A stretch of DNA of 64,000 nt from Thiotrichales bacterium (GTDB taxonomy: Bacteria; Pseudomonadota; Gammaproteobacteria; HK1), in contig JAPOSC010000033.1 in assembly GCA_026709935.1 (NCBI GenBank), positions 1-64,000 of the forward strand, read 5' to 3'. The notes beneath the pieces were generated by a model. It was not told where the DNA came from and did no database searches. It saw only the letters and a list, made by a program, of their open reading frames with translations. A program made the position numbers and the translations under genes. Numbering within the stretch: position 1 is the first letter of the stretch; every line of letters begins with the position of its first letter. Shown one piece after another: positions 1 through 8,944 of this stretch.

Positions 1-1
1 C

Positions 2-2581
2 CGCGACCGTGGCGATGGCAACACCGCCAACACCGCCGCTTCCGCCGCCGTCACCCTCACCGTCGAAGGCATGCGCTGCGCCGGCTGCGCCTGGCTGGTC
101 GAGCGCCTGCTCGTCGGCGTCCCCGGGGTGAGCGCCGTCACTGTCGACTTCCCGCTGCGACGCGCCGAGGTCCGCTTCGACACCCGCGCCACCCGCCTCC
201 ACCTCATCCTAGAAGCCCTCGCCAGAGCCGGCTACCGCGCGACCCCCTACTCCATGCACGCGGAGGAGATGGCTATCGAGTCCGAGCGCCGCGCCCGCAT
301 CCGGGGGCTCGGGATCTCGACGCTGTTCGGGATGCAGGTGATGCTGCTCAGCATCGCGCTCTACGCAAGCGAGTGGTACGGCGGCATGAGCGCCGGTTTC
401 GAGCAGCTCTTCCGGTGGCTCGCGATGATGCTCACGGTGCCGGTGCTCGCATGGCCCGGCCGCGCTTTCTTCACCGGCGCGGTCACGGCGCTCCGCCACC
501 GGAGCCTGACCATGGACGTGCCAGTGGCGCTCGGGCTCTCCATCGCGTTCATCGGCAGCGCCTTCGCCACCGTCACCGGCGAGGGGGAGGTCTGGTTCGA
601 CTCGGTGGTGATGTTCATCACCCTGCTGAGCATCGCCCGCTACCTGGAGCTGCTCGCTCGCCGGCAGGCCACCGCCACGATTCGCGCCCTCGCCCGCTCC
701 GCCCCGCTCGTCGCCACCCGGATACGCGCGGAGGGAGCGGGCGGCGACGCCGGCAAAGGCACGGACACCAAAACATCTGCCAGTACCGACGCCTCCAGGG
801 CGGAGAGCGCGCGCGACGACTCCGGCGGAGGCGACAACAACGACATCCCGGGCACCGAGCGCGTCCCCGCCGCTGCGCTTCGCCCCGGAGACCGGGTGCG
901 GGTGCGTCCCGGCGAGATGGTGCCCGCGGACGGCGCCATCCGCTCCGGACGTTCCGCGTTCGACGAGTCGCTGCTCACCGGGGAGTCGAATCCGGTCGTG
1001 CGCTCCGCCGGCGAACAAGTGCTCGCAGGCAGTGTCAACGGCTCCGGAGTAGTTGAAGTGGAGGTCGCCTCCGCCGGGGACGAGACGGTGCTCGGCGGGG
1101 TGCTCCGGCGGGCCGAGCAGGCGGCCCGCGAGCGCCCGGCCATCGCCGAACTCGCGGATCGGGCCGCGGCGTGGTTCATCGGCGGGGTACTGGTGCTCGC
1201 GACCGGGGTTGCGGTCACGTGGCTGATCCACGACGCGTCGCGGATGATCCCGGTGCTGGTCTCGGTCCTGGTGGTGACCTGCCCCTGCGCCCTCTCGCTC
1301 GCCACCCCGACCGCGATGACCGCAGCCCTCGGTGCCCTCGCCCGGGCCGGGCTCATCGCCACCCGGGCGAATGCGGTCGAGCGTCTCGCGCTCGCCACCC
1401 ACTGCCTTGCCGACAAGACCGGCACCCTCACCGAGGGACGGTTCCGCCTGCAATCAGTCACCTCGTTCTCCAGCACCACCGAGTCACAGTGTCTCGCGCT
1501 CGCGGCGGCCCTGGAACGCTACGCCACCCATCCCGCGGCGGCCGCGCTCGTCGCGGCGGCGGGGAGCACCGGGGGTGAAGCCGAAGGCGAAACCGGACGA
1601 GAAGCCGAGAGTGAAGGAAAGGTCGAAGCCATCGGGCGCGTGGAGGGACCCGACGCGCATACCGGCGGTGTCACCGGTCGGATCGACGGCGTCCATCACG
1701 CCATCGGAAGCCCCGATTTCGTCGCCCGCGCGTGCGGTCTCGATCCGGACACCTTCGGCATCGACGCTACGGGCGGCGAGGCGCCCACGGTATCCGCTCA
1801 CCGCGGGACGTCGGAGATCACGGCGCACGCTCCCGCGAACGCCCCCGACCCCGGCGCACGCGAACCAGTCGTGCCGGCACCGAGCGCATCCTTCGCCACG
1901 AGCGAAGTCGGCCCCGGGGGGTGCGCAGCGGTGACCCCGGCCCCGAACATGCCCGGCGACGGCGGGAACGACCCCGGCGCCACGCATGTATTCCTCGCCC
2001 GCGAAGGCGCCCTCCTCGCCCGCTTCGCCCTCGCCGACACCCTTCGTTCCGGCACCAGGGCACTGATCGAAGGCCTGCGCGGGCACGGCATCGGGATCAC
2101 CATCGCCTCCGGCGACTCCCCCATCGCGGTCGAACACGCCGCCCGCGGGCTCGGAATCGCCCACCACCTCGCCCGCCTCTCGCCGGAGGACAAGCTCGAG
2201 GCGGCGGCGCGGCTCTCCGCCTCCGGAGAGCGGGTGCTGATGCTCGGTGACGGAGTCAACGACACCCCGGCCCTGGCCGGCGCCCACGTCTCGGTGGCGA
2301 TGGGCCGCGGAGCCGCCGCGGCCGCGGCCCGCGCCGACGCGGTACTCATCAGCGACGACCCGAACCGGCTCCTCGCCGCGCTCGACATCGCGCGCCGAGC
2401 CCGGCGCATCGTGAAGCAGAATCTCGCGTGGGCGCTCGGTTACAACCTCGTCGCCCTGCCGCTCGCCGCCACCGGCGTGGTACCCCCCTGGGCCGCGGCC
2501 ATCGGCATGTCGCTCAGTTCGCTCGCGGTGGCCGGCAATGCACTCCGCCTCGGCCGCGGGCGGACTCCGGCCGGAGACTGA
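2..2581 (+). CDS. ccoI: cbb3 oxidase copper-transporting P1B-type ATPase CcoI/FixI, 5' partial
   Basis: Inner-membrane P-type ATPase that supplies copper for cbb3 oxidase assembly. The frame is open back to base 2, so the true start lies outside the window. Visible features are an HMA-type GMRCAGC metal site near the edge, the TGES actuator loop, the CPC transmembrane copper motif at about 1280-1288, the phosphorylation motif DKTGTLT at about 1412 and GDGVND at about 2245. Two Gly/Ala/Asp-rich inserts of low complexity enlarge it, one beside the actuator domain (about 740-860) and a long one in the nucleotide-binding domain (about 1560-1980). The gene is followed at once by ccoS. The family assignment is secure; copper specificity is inferred from the CPC motif and the ccoS neighbour. 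Confidence 0.95.
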   Translation, partial: RDRGDGNTANTAASAAVTLTVEGMRCAGCAWLVERLLVGVPGVSAVTVDFPLRRAEVRFDTRATRLHLILEALARAGYRATPYSMHAEEMAIESERRARIRGLGISTLFGMQVMLLSIALYASEWYGGMSAGFEQLFRWLAMMLTVPVLAWPGRAFFTGAVTALRHRSLTMDVPVALGLSIAFIGSAFATVTGEGEVWFDSVVMFITLLSIARYLELLARRQATATIRALARSAPLVATRIRAEGAGGDAGKGTDTKTSASTDASRAESARDDSGGGDNNDIPGTERVPAAALRPGDRVRVRPGEMVPADGAIRSGRSAFDESLLTGESNPVVRSAGEQVLAGSVNGSGVVEVEVASAGDETVLGGVLRRAEQAARERPAIAELADRAAAWFIGGVLVLATGVAVTWLIHDASRMIPVLVSVLVVTCPCALSLATPTAMTAALGALARAGLIATRANAVERLALATHCLADKTGTLTEGRFRLQSVTSFSSTTESQCLALAAALERYATHPAAAALVAAAGSTGGEAEGETGREAESEGKVEAIGRVEGPDAHTGGVTGRIDGVHHAIGSPDFVARACGLDPDTFGIDATGGEAPTVSAHRGTSEITAHAPANAPDPGAREPVVPAPSASFATSEVGPGGCAAVTPAPNMPGDGGNDPGATHVFLAREGALLARFALADTLRSGTRALIEGLRGHGIGITIASGDSPIAVEHAARGLGIAHHLARLSPEDKLEAAARLSASGERVLMLGDGVNDTPALAGAHVSVAMGRGAAAAAARADAVLISDDPNRLLAALDIARRARRIVKQNLAWALGYNLVALPLAATGVVPPWAAAIGMSLSSLAVAGNALRLGRGRTPAGD

Positions 2582-2586
2582 GCACC

Positions 2587-2745
2587 ATGGAGATCCTCCC
2601 CCTCCTCATCGGAATTTCCATCGTCGCGGTCATCGCGATCGCAGGCGTCTTCGTATGGGCCGTCCGTTCGGGCCAGTTCGACGACCTCGACACCCCGGCG
2701 GTCAGAATCCTCACCGACGAGGACGAGTCACCACCTTCGGGGTGA
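2587..2745 (+). CDS. ccoS: cbb3-type cytochrome oxidase assembly protein CcoS
   Basis: A 52-residue single-span membrane protein needed for cofactor insertion into cbb3 oxidase. It starts at ATG 5 nt after the ccoI stop. It shows the family pattern: a short N-terminus, one hydrophobic helix (LLIGISIVAVIAIAGVFVWA), then the motif W-x2-RSGQFDDLDTPA and an acidic tail. The gene order ccoI-ccoS is the usual end of a ccoGHIS operon. Here the pair is separated from ccoGH by a minus-strand block of about 5 kb plus ccoNOQP. Confidence 0.93.
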   Translation: MEILPLLIGISIVAVIAIAGVFVWAVRSGQFDDLDTPAVRILTDEDESPPSG

Positions 2746-2921
2746 ATTGAGGGGGTGAATGGAAAGTCGGTGGATTCCGGAGATTCCGTGATCCAGGCGT
2801 TCAGACTCGTGGTCGAGTACCAGAACCTGAGCCGGGAGAGCGGGCTGGGGGGCCGGTCGGCCCCGTGCTCGGCTTCTCGTTCAACGACACGACGGCAATC
2901 AGCGACCGTGCGGCGCATGCG

Positions 2922-3122
2922 CTACCGGCTTCGGCGAATGCACTGGTCCCAGTAGTCGTAGGCCACGAGCGCGAGCACACCGATGGTGATGATCAGGAAG
3001 GGCAGTCCGCCCCAGAATCCCGCGAAGCCCGTCGAGATGCTGTGCGAGAGGCCGAGCACGAACAGTGCCAGCAGCGTGGGTCCGACGAGCCCGGTGACAA
3101 TCCTGACGAATGGCGAGATCAT
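2922..3122 (-). CDS. small two-helix membrane protein of unknown function
   Basis: A 66-residue protein starting MISPFVRIV, with two hydrophobic segments and a charged C-terminus (YDYWDQCIRRSR). I do not recognise a named family. I chose the ATG at 3122 because GGAG lies about 7 nt upstream and because the ATG overlaps the stop of an 11-codon ORF (ATGA) that itself begins on the amidase stop. An in-frame start further upstream at 3185 would run into the amidase gene and has no better support. It is the last gene of the minus-strand TRAP/amidase block. Confidence 0.6.
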   Translation of the reverse strand: MISPFVRIVTGLVGPTLLALFVLGLSHSISTGFAGFWGGLPFLIITIGVLALVAYDYWDQCIRRSR

Positions 3123-3154
3123 GACACGTCTCCGAAGTTCGGGGGCTCGCTCAC
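3119..3154 (-). other. 11-codon relay ORF between amidase-like gene and small membrane protein
   Basis: GTG start overlaps the amidase stop (GTGA), and the TGA overlaps the ATG of the next gene (ATGA). The product would be VSEPPNFGDVS. The Shine-Dalgarno sequence for the downstream gene lies inside it. Translation is unproven; the double overlap is what the sequence shows. Confidence 0.35.
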
Positions 3155-4524
3155 GGCGACTCCGCGTCCCGGGCAATCCGCTCAAGCATCCAGCGCGTGG
3201 TGCGAAGGAGCCGGTCGTCGCGGCCGGGGTCGCCGATCACCTGCACGCCGATCGGCATTCCCGATTCGCCCTCCAGCAAGGGTACGCACAGAACGGGCAG
3301 TCCGCAAAGGGTCCAGATGCTGCTGAAGACGCGGTCGCCCTTCTCCCCCTCGGACCGGGGCGCCGGCGCCTCTCCGGATGCCGCCGGCGCGATCACCGCA
3401 TCGTAGTCGTGAAAGAGCTCCGAGAAGTAGCGCTGCGCCCGCTCCATCGTCGCCAGTGCGGCAGGATATCGGTCTTCTCCGGCGCCGCCGCGGTCGGCCG
3501 GACCCGCGCGCCTCGCCGGCCCGGCGCCAGCGTGTTCCGGCCGACCCCGTCGCCATGCGGCTGCCTCGGATTCGACGATGATCCGGTGTGCTGCCGGCAG
3601 CCGACCGAACCATGCCGGCGCCGGGAAGCGCGTGACCCGTGCTCCGAGGTGTTCGCACAGCTCCTCGAACCCGGCCCGACCGGCTGTGGACAGGCGGTCG
3701 TCGCAGGGCATGTCGAGGCGCAGGAAGTCCGGCTCCATCGGCGGCGTCGCCATCACTCCCTCGCGCATGCGGGGCCGCGGCCGGAGCCAGCTTGCGGTGT
3801 CCGCCGCATCGTAGCCGCCGAGCGCGTCGGCCAGATGCGCCACATCCGCGAGGGTTCGACCGAGGATCCCGACCTGGTCGATCGTGGGCGAGAGCGGCAC
3901 CGCGCCGCGCCGCGAGATGACGCCGCGAGCGGGACGAAATCCGAATACGCCGCAGTACGAGGCGGATGCGATGACGCCGCCCTGCGCCTCGCAGGTGACC
4001 GTGAGCGGCACCTGACCGGTCGAGACCGCGGCCGCGGCATGCCCGCAGGGGACGCCGGCGGTGCGCTGTTCGTCGCGCGGGTGGAGCGCGGGGTCTGGCT
4101 GTCCGAGGAGCGCCTCGACGGTGCGGACGGCGCCGATGACCACCGCGCCGGCCTCCCGTGCGCATTCGACCACCGCTGCCCGGCCGCCCGACGGATCGGC
4201 CACCGGGGAGGCGTTCCGACCGTCATCCGTCGAGCCGCCGCCGTCCCCGCCGAACCGCTCGTCGATCGCGATCGGCACTCCGTGCAGGGCACCGAGCGGC
4301 CGGCCGTGCCGGCGCAGCGCGTCCATCTCGCGCGCCCGATCGAGTGCGCCGTCACGATCGAGGCCGGCCCATCCCCTGCCGCCGGCGTCCGTGTGCTCGA
4401 TGTGGTCGAGGCATGCCGCGATCAGCTCCTCCGAGGTGAGCCGGCCGTCCCGGATGCGTTCGGCCGCCTCGACCGCCGTCGTCCCCGGACCCGCCGGCGC
4501 CGGAGCGATCATGCGTCCCCGCAA
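3151..4524 (-). CDS. amidase-signature family protein lacking catalytic residues (probable pseudoenzyme)
   Basis: A 457-residue member of the amidase-signature family (GatA/AtzF-like), of usual length. The fold markers are clear: an LTSEEL-type N-terminus, LHGVPIAI, the Gly/Ala-rich segment ending VSTGQVPLT, and ASYCGVFGFRPARG. The catalytic triad is not. The Lys of GVPxxxKD is Asp (GVPIAIDE), the GGSSGGS loop reads GVPCGHA, and the Ser nucleophile of TGGS is Val (QGGV). Hydrolysis by the family mechanism is therefore unlikely; a binding or regulatory role is possible. It lies downstream of a TRAP transporter and is probably co-transcribed with it. ATG at 4512 is an alternative start. Confidence 0.8.
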   Translation of the reverse strand: MRGRMIAPAPAGPGTTAVEAAERIRDGRLTSEELIAACLDHIEHTDAGGRGWAGLDRDGALDRAREMDALRRHGRPLGALHGVPIAIDERFGGDGGGSTDDGRNASPVADPSGGRAAVVECAREAGAVVIGAVRTVEALLGQPDPALHPRDEQRTAGVPCGHAAAAVSTGQVPLTVTCEAQGGVIASASYCGVFGFRPARGVISRRGAVPLSPTIDQVGILGRTLADVAHLADALGGYDAADTASWLRPRPRMREGVMATPPMEPDFLRLDMPCDDRLSTAGRAGFEELCEHLGARVTRFPAPAWFGRLPAAHRIIVESEAAAWRRGRPEHAGAGPARRAGPADRGGAGEDRYPAALATMERAQRYFSELFHDYDAVIAPAASGEAPAPRSEGEKGDRVFSSIWTLCGLPVLCVPLLEGESGMPIGVQVIGDPGRDDRLLRTTRWMLERIARDAESP

Positions 4525-4646
4525 CGGGTAGTGGCCGCAGCCCCGAACTCACCGGCACGAGCGGTGGCCACGGCCCGCGGAGCCGATTCTCCGGGCTCGG
4601 GAAGGAGGTTCACCGTGTGTCCGACCGCTTGCCGGCAGACCGCGTG

Positions 4647-6014
4647 TCAGGGCACGTAGGGTCCGAAGAGCGCATCTGGCAACCACAGTGCGATCGACGG
4701 AAACATGTACATCAGGAACATGCAGAAGATGACGATACCGAGGTACGGCATGATCCCCTTGAAAATCTCGATGAGCTCGATCCGGCCGCGCAGCACACCC
4801 TTCAGGTAGTAGGCCGACATCGCCATGGGTGGGGTCAGGAAGGAAGTCTGGAGGTTCAGCGCGATCAGCATCGCGAAGAAGTAGGGGTTCACGTCGAACG
4901 CGTCCAGCATCGGCAGGAAGATGGGCACGAAGATGATCAGGATCTCCGACCACTCCAGCGGCCAGCCGAGCAGGAAGATGATGAGCTGCGCCAGGATCAG
5001 GAACTGCCACGGTGCGAGATCCATCGACAGCACCCAGTGCTCGATGATGTCGTGCCCGCCGAGGTAGGAGAACACCGAGGCGAAGGTCCACGATCCGACG
5101 AACAGCCAGCACACCATCGCGGTGGCCTTGGCGGTGAGATAGATCGACTCCTTGAGCTTCCTCCACGTGAGCGAGCGGTACACGAACGCGAGCACCAGGC
5201 CGCCGAGCGCACCCATCGCCGCCGCCTCGGCCGGGGTGGCGAGGCCGCCGAGGATCGAGCCGAGCACCAGCATGATGAGCACGGTCAGGGGCACGAAGGA
5301 CGTGAGGAGCTCCAGATAGATTCGCCCCACGCTCGGCGCGTCGTCCATGCGCGGCTTCGGCGCGATGGACGGGCTGATCAGCACCCTCACCACCACGTAG
5401 ACGATGTAGAAACCGGCGAGCATCAGGCCGGGGAAGACGGCCGCGGCGTAGAGACGCAGCGGCGAGAGCTCGGCGATGGCGGAGTAGACGATCAGCATGA
5501 TCGACGGCGGAATCAGGATGCCAAGAGTACCGCCCGCGCAGATGACGCCGGACGCGAAGTCCCTGCGGTAGCTGGCCGCGGCCATGGCCGGGAACGCGAG
5601 CAGCCCCATCAGGGTGACCACCGCGCCGACGATGCCGCTTGCGGTCGAGAATACCGCGCACGTGATGAGCGCGGCGACGGCCATGGAGCCGGGCAGGTTC
5701 CGGGCGGCGAGCTGGAGCGAGTAGAAGAGTCGGTTGACGATGTTGGCGCGCTCGACCACGTAGCCCATGAACAGAAAGAGCGGCACCGCCACCAGGGTGT
5801 CGTTCTCCATCACCGAGTAGGTGTTCTGGTTCAGCAGGTAGAAGATCTGGTTGTTGAAGGCGTCGGCGATGGTCTGGATGGAGCCCGCCTGGTAGTAGGC
5901 GTAGTAGCCGAAGCCCACCCCCATGGCGACCAGCGTGAAGGCGATCGGGAACCCGAGCAGCACCAGGACGATGAACAGCGACAGCATCAGGATCGCGACT
6001 TCGGGGTTGGTCAT
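4647..6014 (-). CDS. TRAP transporter large permease (DctM family)
   Basis: A 455-residue polytopic inner-membrane protein and the main translocation subunit of a TRAP transporter, which uses an ion gradient to import an organic anion. Twelve or so hydrophobic segments span it, with family motifs GFPIAFTLVAMG near the N-terminus, GIVGAVVTLMG and GGTLGILIPPSIMLI in the middle, and LTPPMAMSAYYLKG near the end. It lies 72 nt downstream of the small permease gene. The substrate cannot be read from this subunit. Confidence 0.93.
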   Translation of the reverse strand: MTNPEVAILMLSLFIVLVLLGFPIAFTLVAMGVGFGYYAYYQAGSIQTIADAFNNQIFYLLNQNTYSVMENDTLVAVPLFLFMGYVVERANIVNRLFYSLQLAARNLPGSMAVAALITCAVFSTASGIVGAVVTLMGLLAFPAMAAASYRRDFASGVICAGGTLGILIPPSIMLIVYSAIAELSPLRLYAAAVFPGLMLAGFYIVYVVVRVLISPSIAPKPRMDDAPSVGRIYLELLTSFVPLTVLIMLVLGSILGGLATPAEAAAMGALGGLVLAFVYRSLTWRKLKESIYLTAKATAMVCWLFVGSWTFASVFSYLGGHDIIEHWVLSMDLAPWQFLILAQLIIFLLGWPLEWSEILIIFVPIFLPMLDAFDVNPYFFAMLIALNLQTSFLTPPMAMSAYYLKGVLRGRIELIEIFKGIMPYLGIVIFCMFLMYMFPSIALWLPDALFGPYVP

Positions 6015-6086
6015 GGTCGTTCGTCGTCCGGGGTGGGTGGGGGCGGTGCGGGGAAGCAGCCCGCGCCGGGGTGATTCGGCCGCGGA

Positions 6087-6662
6087 TCAGTCGCGCGAGG
6101 GAGTCTCCGCATCTTCCATGAGCGCATCGCCGGTCTCGCGCACATCCTCCAGCCGTTCGAGCCAGGCACCGCTGCGCATCGCCCGCCAGCACCGCAGGAT
6201 CTCGGCGACACCCTGCAGGATGAGAAGCGCGCCGGCGACGGGAATGAGGGTCTTGAAGAAGTAGATCTGGATACGCGCCGGGCTGTTCCAGCTCACTTCC
6301 TTGTACCGCCACGAATCGGCGGCGATCTCCCACCCGAACCAGAACAGCGCGAGCATGCCGGGGAAGAAGAACAGGATGTAGAGGAGAAAGTCGATGCGTG
6401 CCTGCCAGCGCACGGGAAACAGGCGGTAGAGCACGTCGCCGCGAACGTGGCTGTCCTGCGCGAGCGCGTAGGGGCCGGCCATCAGGAACAGGGCGCCGTA
6501 CATCTGCACCATCATGTCGAACACCCATACCGTCGGCGCGTTGAGCAAGTAGCGCACGAAGACCTCGTAGGAAACCGAGAGTGTCAGAATCAGGATGCAC
6601 CACCCGAAGGCGCGACCGATCCAGATGCTCAGGCTCTCGATGGCATGAATGATCGACGTCAA
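6087..6662 (-). CDS. TRAP transporter small permease (DctQ family)
   Basis: A 191-residue membrane protein with four hydrophobic helices and the DctQ pattern (VSYEVFVRYLLNAPTVWVFD, then LMAGPYALAQDSHVRGD). No ATG suits the N-terminus. I chose TTG at 6662 because AGAGGG lies about 8 nt upstream and the product then begins LTSIIHAIESLSIW, typical of the family. The frame stays open to 6896, but that extension is hydrophilic and overlaps the binding-protein gene. It forms the permease with the downstream large subunit. Confidence 0.88.
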   Translation of the reverse strand: MTSIIHAIESLSIWIGRAFGWCILILTLSVSYEVFVRYLLNAPTVWVFDMMVQMYGALFLMAGPYALAQDSHVRGDVLYRLFPVRWQARIDFLLYILFFFPGMLALFWFGWEIAADSWRYKEVSWNSPARIQIYFFKTLIPVAGALLILQGVAEILRCWRAMRSGAWLERLEDVRETGDALMEDAETPSRD

Positions 6663-6689
6663 CGGACGGACCCTCTGGAACAAAACGAA

Positions 6690-6715
6690 GCGGGAGCCGC
6701 GGATGCGGCTCCCGC
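6690..6715 (-). terminator. hairpin between binding-protein and permease genes, likely attenuator
   Basis: A perfect 11-bp inverted repeat (GCGGGAGCCGC, loop GGAT, GCGGCTCCCGC) lies in the 83-nt gap. Read on the minus strand it is followed by the T-rich stretch TTCGTTTTG. It probably stops part of the transcription after the binding-protein gene, so that gene is made in excess over the permeases. Confidence 0.55.
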
Positions 6716-6745
6716 GCGGTACCTGCGCGGCATGGAGAGAGCCGC

Positions 6746-7840
6746 TCAGCCGAAGTAGTGCCGATACGCCAGCTTGTAGTCGGGCTGGTTGAGGTTCAGG
6801 TAGTTCATGACCTCCTTCGCATACGCCTTCTGCGACGCCACGACCTTGGCGAAGAACGGATCCTCGGCCGAGATGCGACCGATGACCTTGTCCCACGCGA
6901 CGAGTTGCGCGGACATGACCGAGTCCGGGGTGCGGTATACGTTGACCTCCTGAGCCCGGAGCTTCTCCAGATCCTCAGCGTAGCGCTTGGTGTTGTGCCA
7001 GTAGAAGTTCGAGTTCTCGGCTTCCGATGCGTACCTGAGCACCGCCTGGAGCTCGGCGGGCAGCGACTCGTACTTGCGCTTGTTGAACGTCACCTCGAAG
7101 AACTCCTGCGACTGGTGGAAACTCGCGAGGTGGTAGTGCTTGGAGACGTCCTGCATGCCGAAGTCGCGGTCCGACGTGGGGTTGTTGAACTCCGCGGCAT
7201 CGATGAGCCCCGACTTCATCGCCGGCTGGATCTCGCCACCCGGAAGCTGAACCACGGACATTCCCATCTCCAGCAGCACATCGGCGGCGAGCCCCACGGT
7301 GCGGTACTTGAGCCCGTCCATCTGACTGGCGTCGGTGATCTGCTCCTTGAACCAGCCGAGCGGCTGCGCCGGCATCGGGCTGTTGAAGAAGCTGATCACG
7401 TTGAGGCCGAGGTCCGCCATCAGCTCGTCGAACAGCGCCTGGCCGCCGCCGTAGTGGATCCAGCCGAGCACCTCCTGGCTGGACCAGCCGAAACACGGGC
7501 CGGTCCCGAACAGCGACGCGGCCTTGGACTTCGAGTACCAGTAGGCGGGGACGTAGTGCGCGGCATCGAGCACCCCGCGGTGTACCGCGTCCTGCATCTG
7601 GCTGGTCTTGACCACCGAGTTGACCGCGAGCAGGTCGATCTTGAGGTCCTTGCCGGCCATCGCGTGGACGCGGTCGACGTAGGATCGGGCGTTCTCGAGG
7701 AAGATGCCGCCGCCCCAGGCAGCCTGCATCTTGAGCACCATCGGCTCCGCGCGCACGACGGCGGGGGCCGCAACCGCTCCGGCGGCGGCGGTGATCGCGG
7801 CGCCCTTGAGGAAGCGTCGTCGGGTGGGCTTTCGAGTCAT
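6746..7840 (-). CDS. TRAP transporter substrate-binding protein (DctP family, TakP-like), Tat-exported
   Basis: A 364-residue periplasmic binding protein. The N-terminus carries a twin-arginine signal (RRRFLKG, residues 7-13), then a hydrophobic Ala-rich stretch ending before AEPMVLK. Family markers include WGGGIFLENA, GLKYRTVGLAADVL and a helix-rich C-terminus. The length and the GLIDAAEFNNPTSD segment suggest the TakP/FcbT1 branch, which binds oxo-acids or aromatic acids, but the ligand is inferred only. It is the first gene of the minus-strand TRAP operon, with a probable promoter in 7841-8166. Confidence 0.92.
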   Translation of the reverse strand: MTRKPTRRRFLKGAAITAAAGAVAAPAVVRAEPMVLKMQAAWGGGIFLENARSYVDRVHAMAGKDLKIDLLAVNSVVKTSQMQDAVHRGVLDAAHYVPAYWYSKSKAASLFGTGPCFGWSSQEVLGWIHYGGGQALFDELMADLGLNVISFFNSPMPAQPLGWFKEQITDASQMDGLKYRTVGLAADVLLEMGMSVVQLPGGEIQPAMKSGLIDAAEFNNPTSDRDFGMQDVSKHYHLASFHQSQEFFEVTFNKRKYESLPAELQAVLRYASEAENSNFYWHNTKRYAEDLEKLRAQEVNVYRTPDSVMSAQLVAWDKVIGRISAEDPFFAKVVASQKAYAKEVMNYLNLNQPDYKLAYRHYFG

Positions 7841-8166
7841 GGTCGTGTCTCCTTCGTGTCGATGATGGGGGGAAGTACGGCGATCTGCGGGCCGTTAGCA
7901 TACGGGCGCGGCTCCCGCACGCGCAACGATTTGTCGCGCATACCGGTCCGGCGACGGCTCAGGGGGCGGGCGTCCGGTCCCGGCTCCGAATACGTGCAGC
8001 ACGAACGCGTAGATGAGCGCGGTCTCCTTCAGTCGGTGGGAGCGTCCCGCCGCCCAAGCTGATCAAGACAAGCTGAATCAAGGCATTTCCCGCGAACGGC
8101 CATCGGTGATAGGGTCTGGCTCCCGGTGGTCGACGACCCTCGATCACCGTGGACAGGCGATTCCAG
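7841..8166. other. divergent intergenic region between TRAP operon and Yip1/cco genes
   Basis: No credible gene. It holds the outward promoters of both flanking operons; I could not pick convincing -35/-10 pairs. The only clear structure is a tandem near-repeat, CAAGCTGATCAAG at 8055-8067 and CAAGCTGAATCAAG at 8069-8082, on the side facing the cco genes. I looked for an FNR box (TTGAT-N4-ATCAA) and found none. Confidence 0.5.
8055..8082. repeat. tandem near-repeat upstream of Yip1/cco operon
   Basis: Two copies of CAAGCTGA(A)TCAAG, differing by one inserted A, are separated by one base. They lie about 85-110 bp upstream of the Yip1 start. A regulatory role is only a guess. Confidence 0.4.
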
Positions 8167-8769
8167 ATGCCGATCTTCCACGCATTTGCGCTGCTGATCC
8201 GACCGCGGGCCGAGTGGGCCGCGATCCGCGACCATCGTCCTGGGGTGGCGGGCTCGTTCCTCCTGCATACCGCTCTTTTCGCGCTCATTCCCGCCATCGC
8301 CGGCTACGTCGGCACCACGCGGACCGGCTGGCAGGTCGGCGCCGGTGATGTGGTGCGCCTGACCGAGGAGAGCGCGCTCCGGATCGCGGTCCTCTATTAC
8401 CTGGCGATGCTGGCCGCGGCTTTCTGCGTCGCCTGGATGATTCACTGGATGAGCCGGACCTACGGAGCGAGCCAACCGCTCGGGCGGTGCTACGCGCTCG
8501 CCACCTACACCGCGACCCCGCTCTTCCTCGTCGGCGCGATGCAGCTCCAGCCCATCCTGTGGCTGAACCTCCTGGCCGGGCTGCCGGTGCTTGGCTACAC
8601 CGTCTTTCTCTTCTACACCGGGGTGCCGGTGATGATGGAGATCCCGGAGGAGCGGGGCTTCCTGTTCTCCTCCGCGGTGATGGCGTTCGGCCTGGTGGCG
8701 CTGGTGGCCATGCTCGCCATCACCGTCCTGCTGTGGAGTTCGGGGTTCGGCCCGAGCTTCACGCACTGA
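8167..8769 (+). CDS. Yip1-family membrane protein
   Basis: A 200-residue inner-membrane protein with five or six hydrophobic segments, matching the bacterial Yip1/DUF1282 family. Typical features are the N-terminal [17 protein letters not shown] (a helix, then Pro-Arg-x-x-Trp) and the central Y-x-A-T-x-T-P-L-F. I chose ATG 8167, the usual family N-terminus; a GTG at 8149 is in frame. Molecular function is unknown. It lies directly upstream of ccoN on the same strand and may share its transcript. Confidence 0.8.
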   Translation: MPIFHAFALLIRPRAEWAAIRDHRPGVAGSFLLHTALFALIPAIAGYVGTTRTGWQVGAGDVVRLTEESALRIAVLYYLAMLAAAFCVAWMIHWMSRTYGASQPLGRCYALATYTATPLFLVGAMQLQPILWLNLLAGLPVLGYTVFLFYTGVPVMMEIPEERGFLFSSAVMAFGLVALVAMLAITVLLWSSGFGPSFTH

Positions 8770-8807
8770 GCGCACACAAGGCGCCACGGAGCCCGGACCG
8801 AGACGAG

Positions 8808-8939
8808 ATGCACGAGACCCGCAACCACACCGCGGCAAACCTGTTCGCGATGATGACCATGGAGCGGAGCGCCCTGAGAATGGCCGTGGGAATGGCCGTG
8901 GGGATGGCCGATCCCGAAAGCCTCGTCGAGGAAGGCTGA
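8808..8939 (+). CDS. possible 43-residue ORF just upstream of ccoN
   Basis: ATG to TGA, ending 5 nt before the ccoN start. The product starts [13 protein letters not shown] and contains a short internal repeat ([10 protein letters not shown]). Its 3' end supplies the GAGGAAGG ribosome-binding site of ccoN. I recognise no family. It may be a translated leader or chance. Confidence 0.25.
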   Translation: MHETRNHTAANLFAMMTMERSALRMAVGMAVGMADPESLVEEG

Positions 8940-8944
8940 CCGAC

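Noticed and set aside
209-1453. Minus-strand open frames opposite ccoI
   Set aside because: The composition is Arg/Gly/Glu-rich with no domain. The plus strand encodes an unmistakable P-type ATPase.
4549-6603. 684-codon minus-strand frame across the TRAP permease genes
   Set aside because: It is out of frame with DctM and DctQ, both of which are clear membrane proteins; it is a shadow.
7841-8944. FNR/FixK-type box expected upstream of cbb3 oxidase genes
   Set aside because: I searched both gaps before Yip1 and ccoN and found no TTGAT-N4-ATCAA or close variant. The CAAGCTGATCAAG repeat resembles it only superficially.
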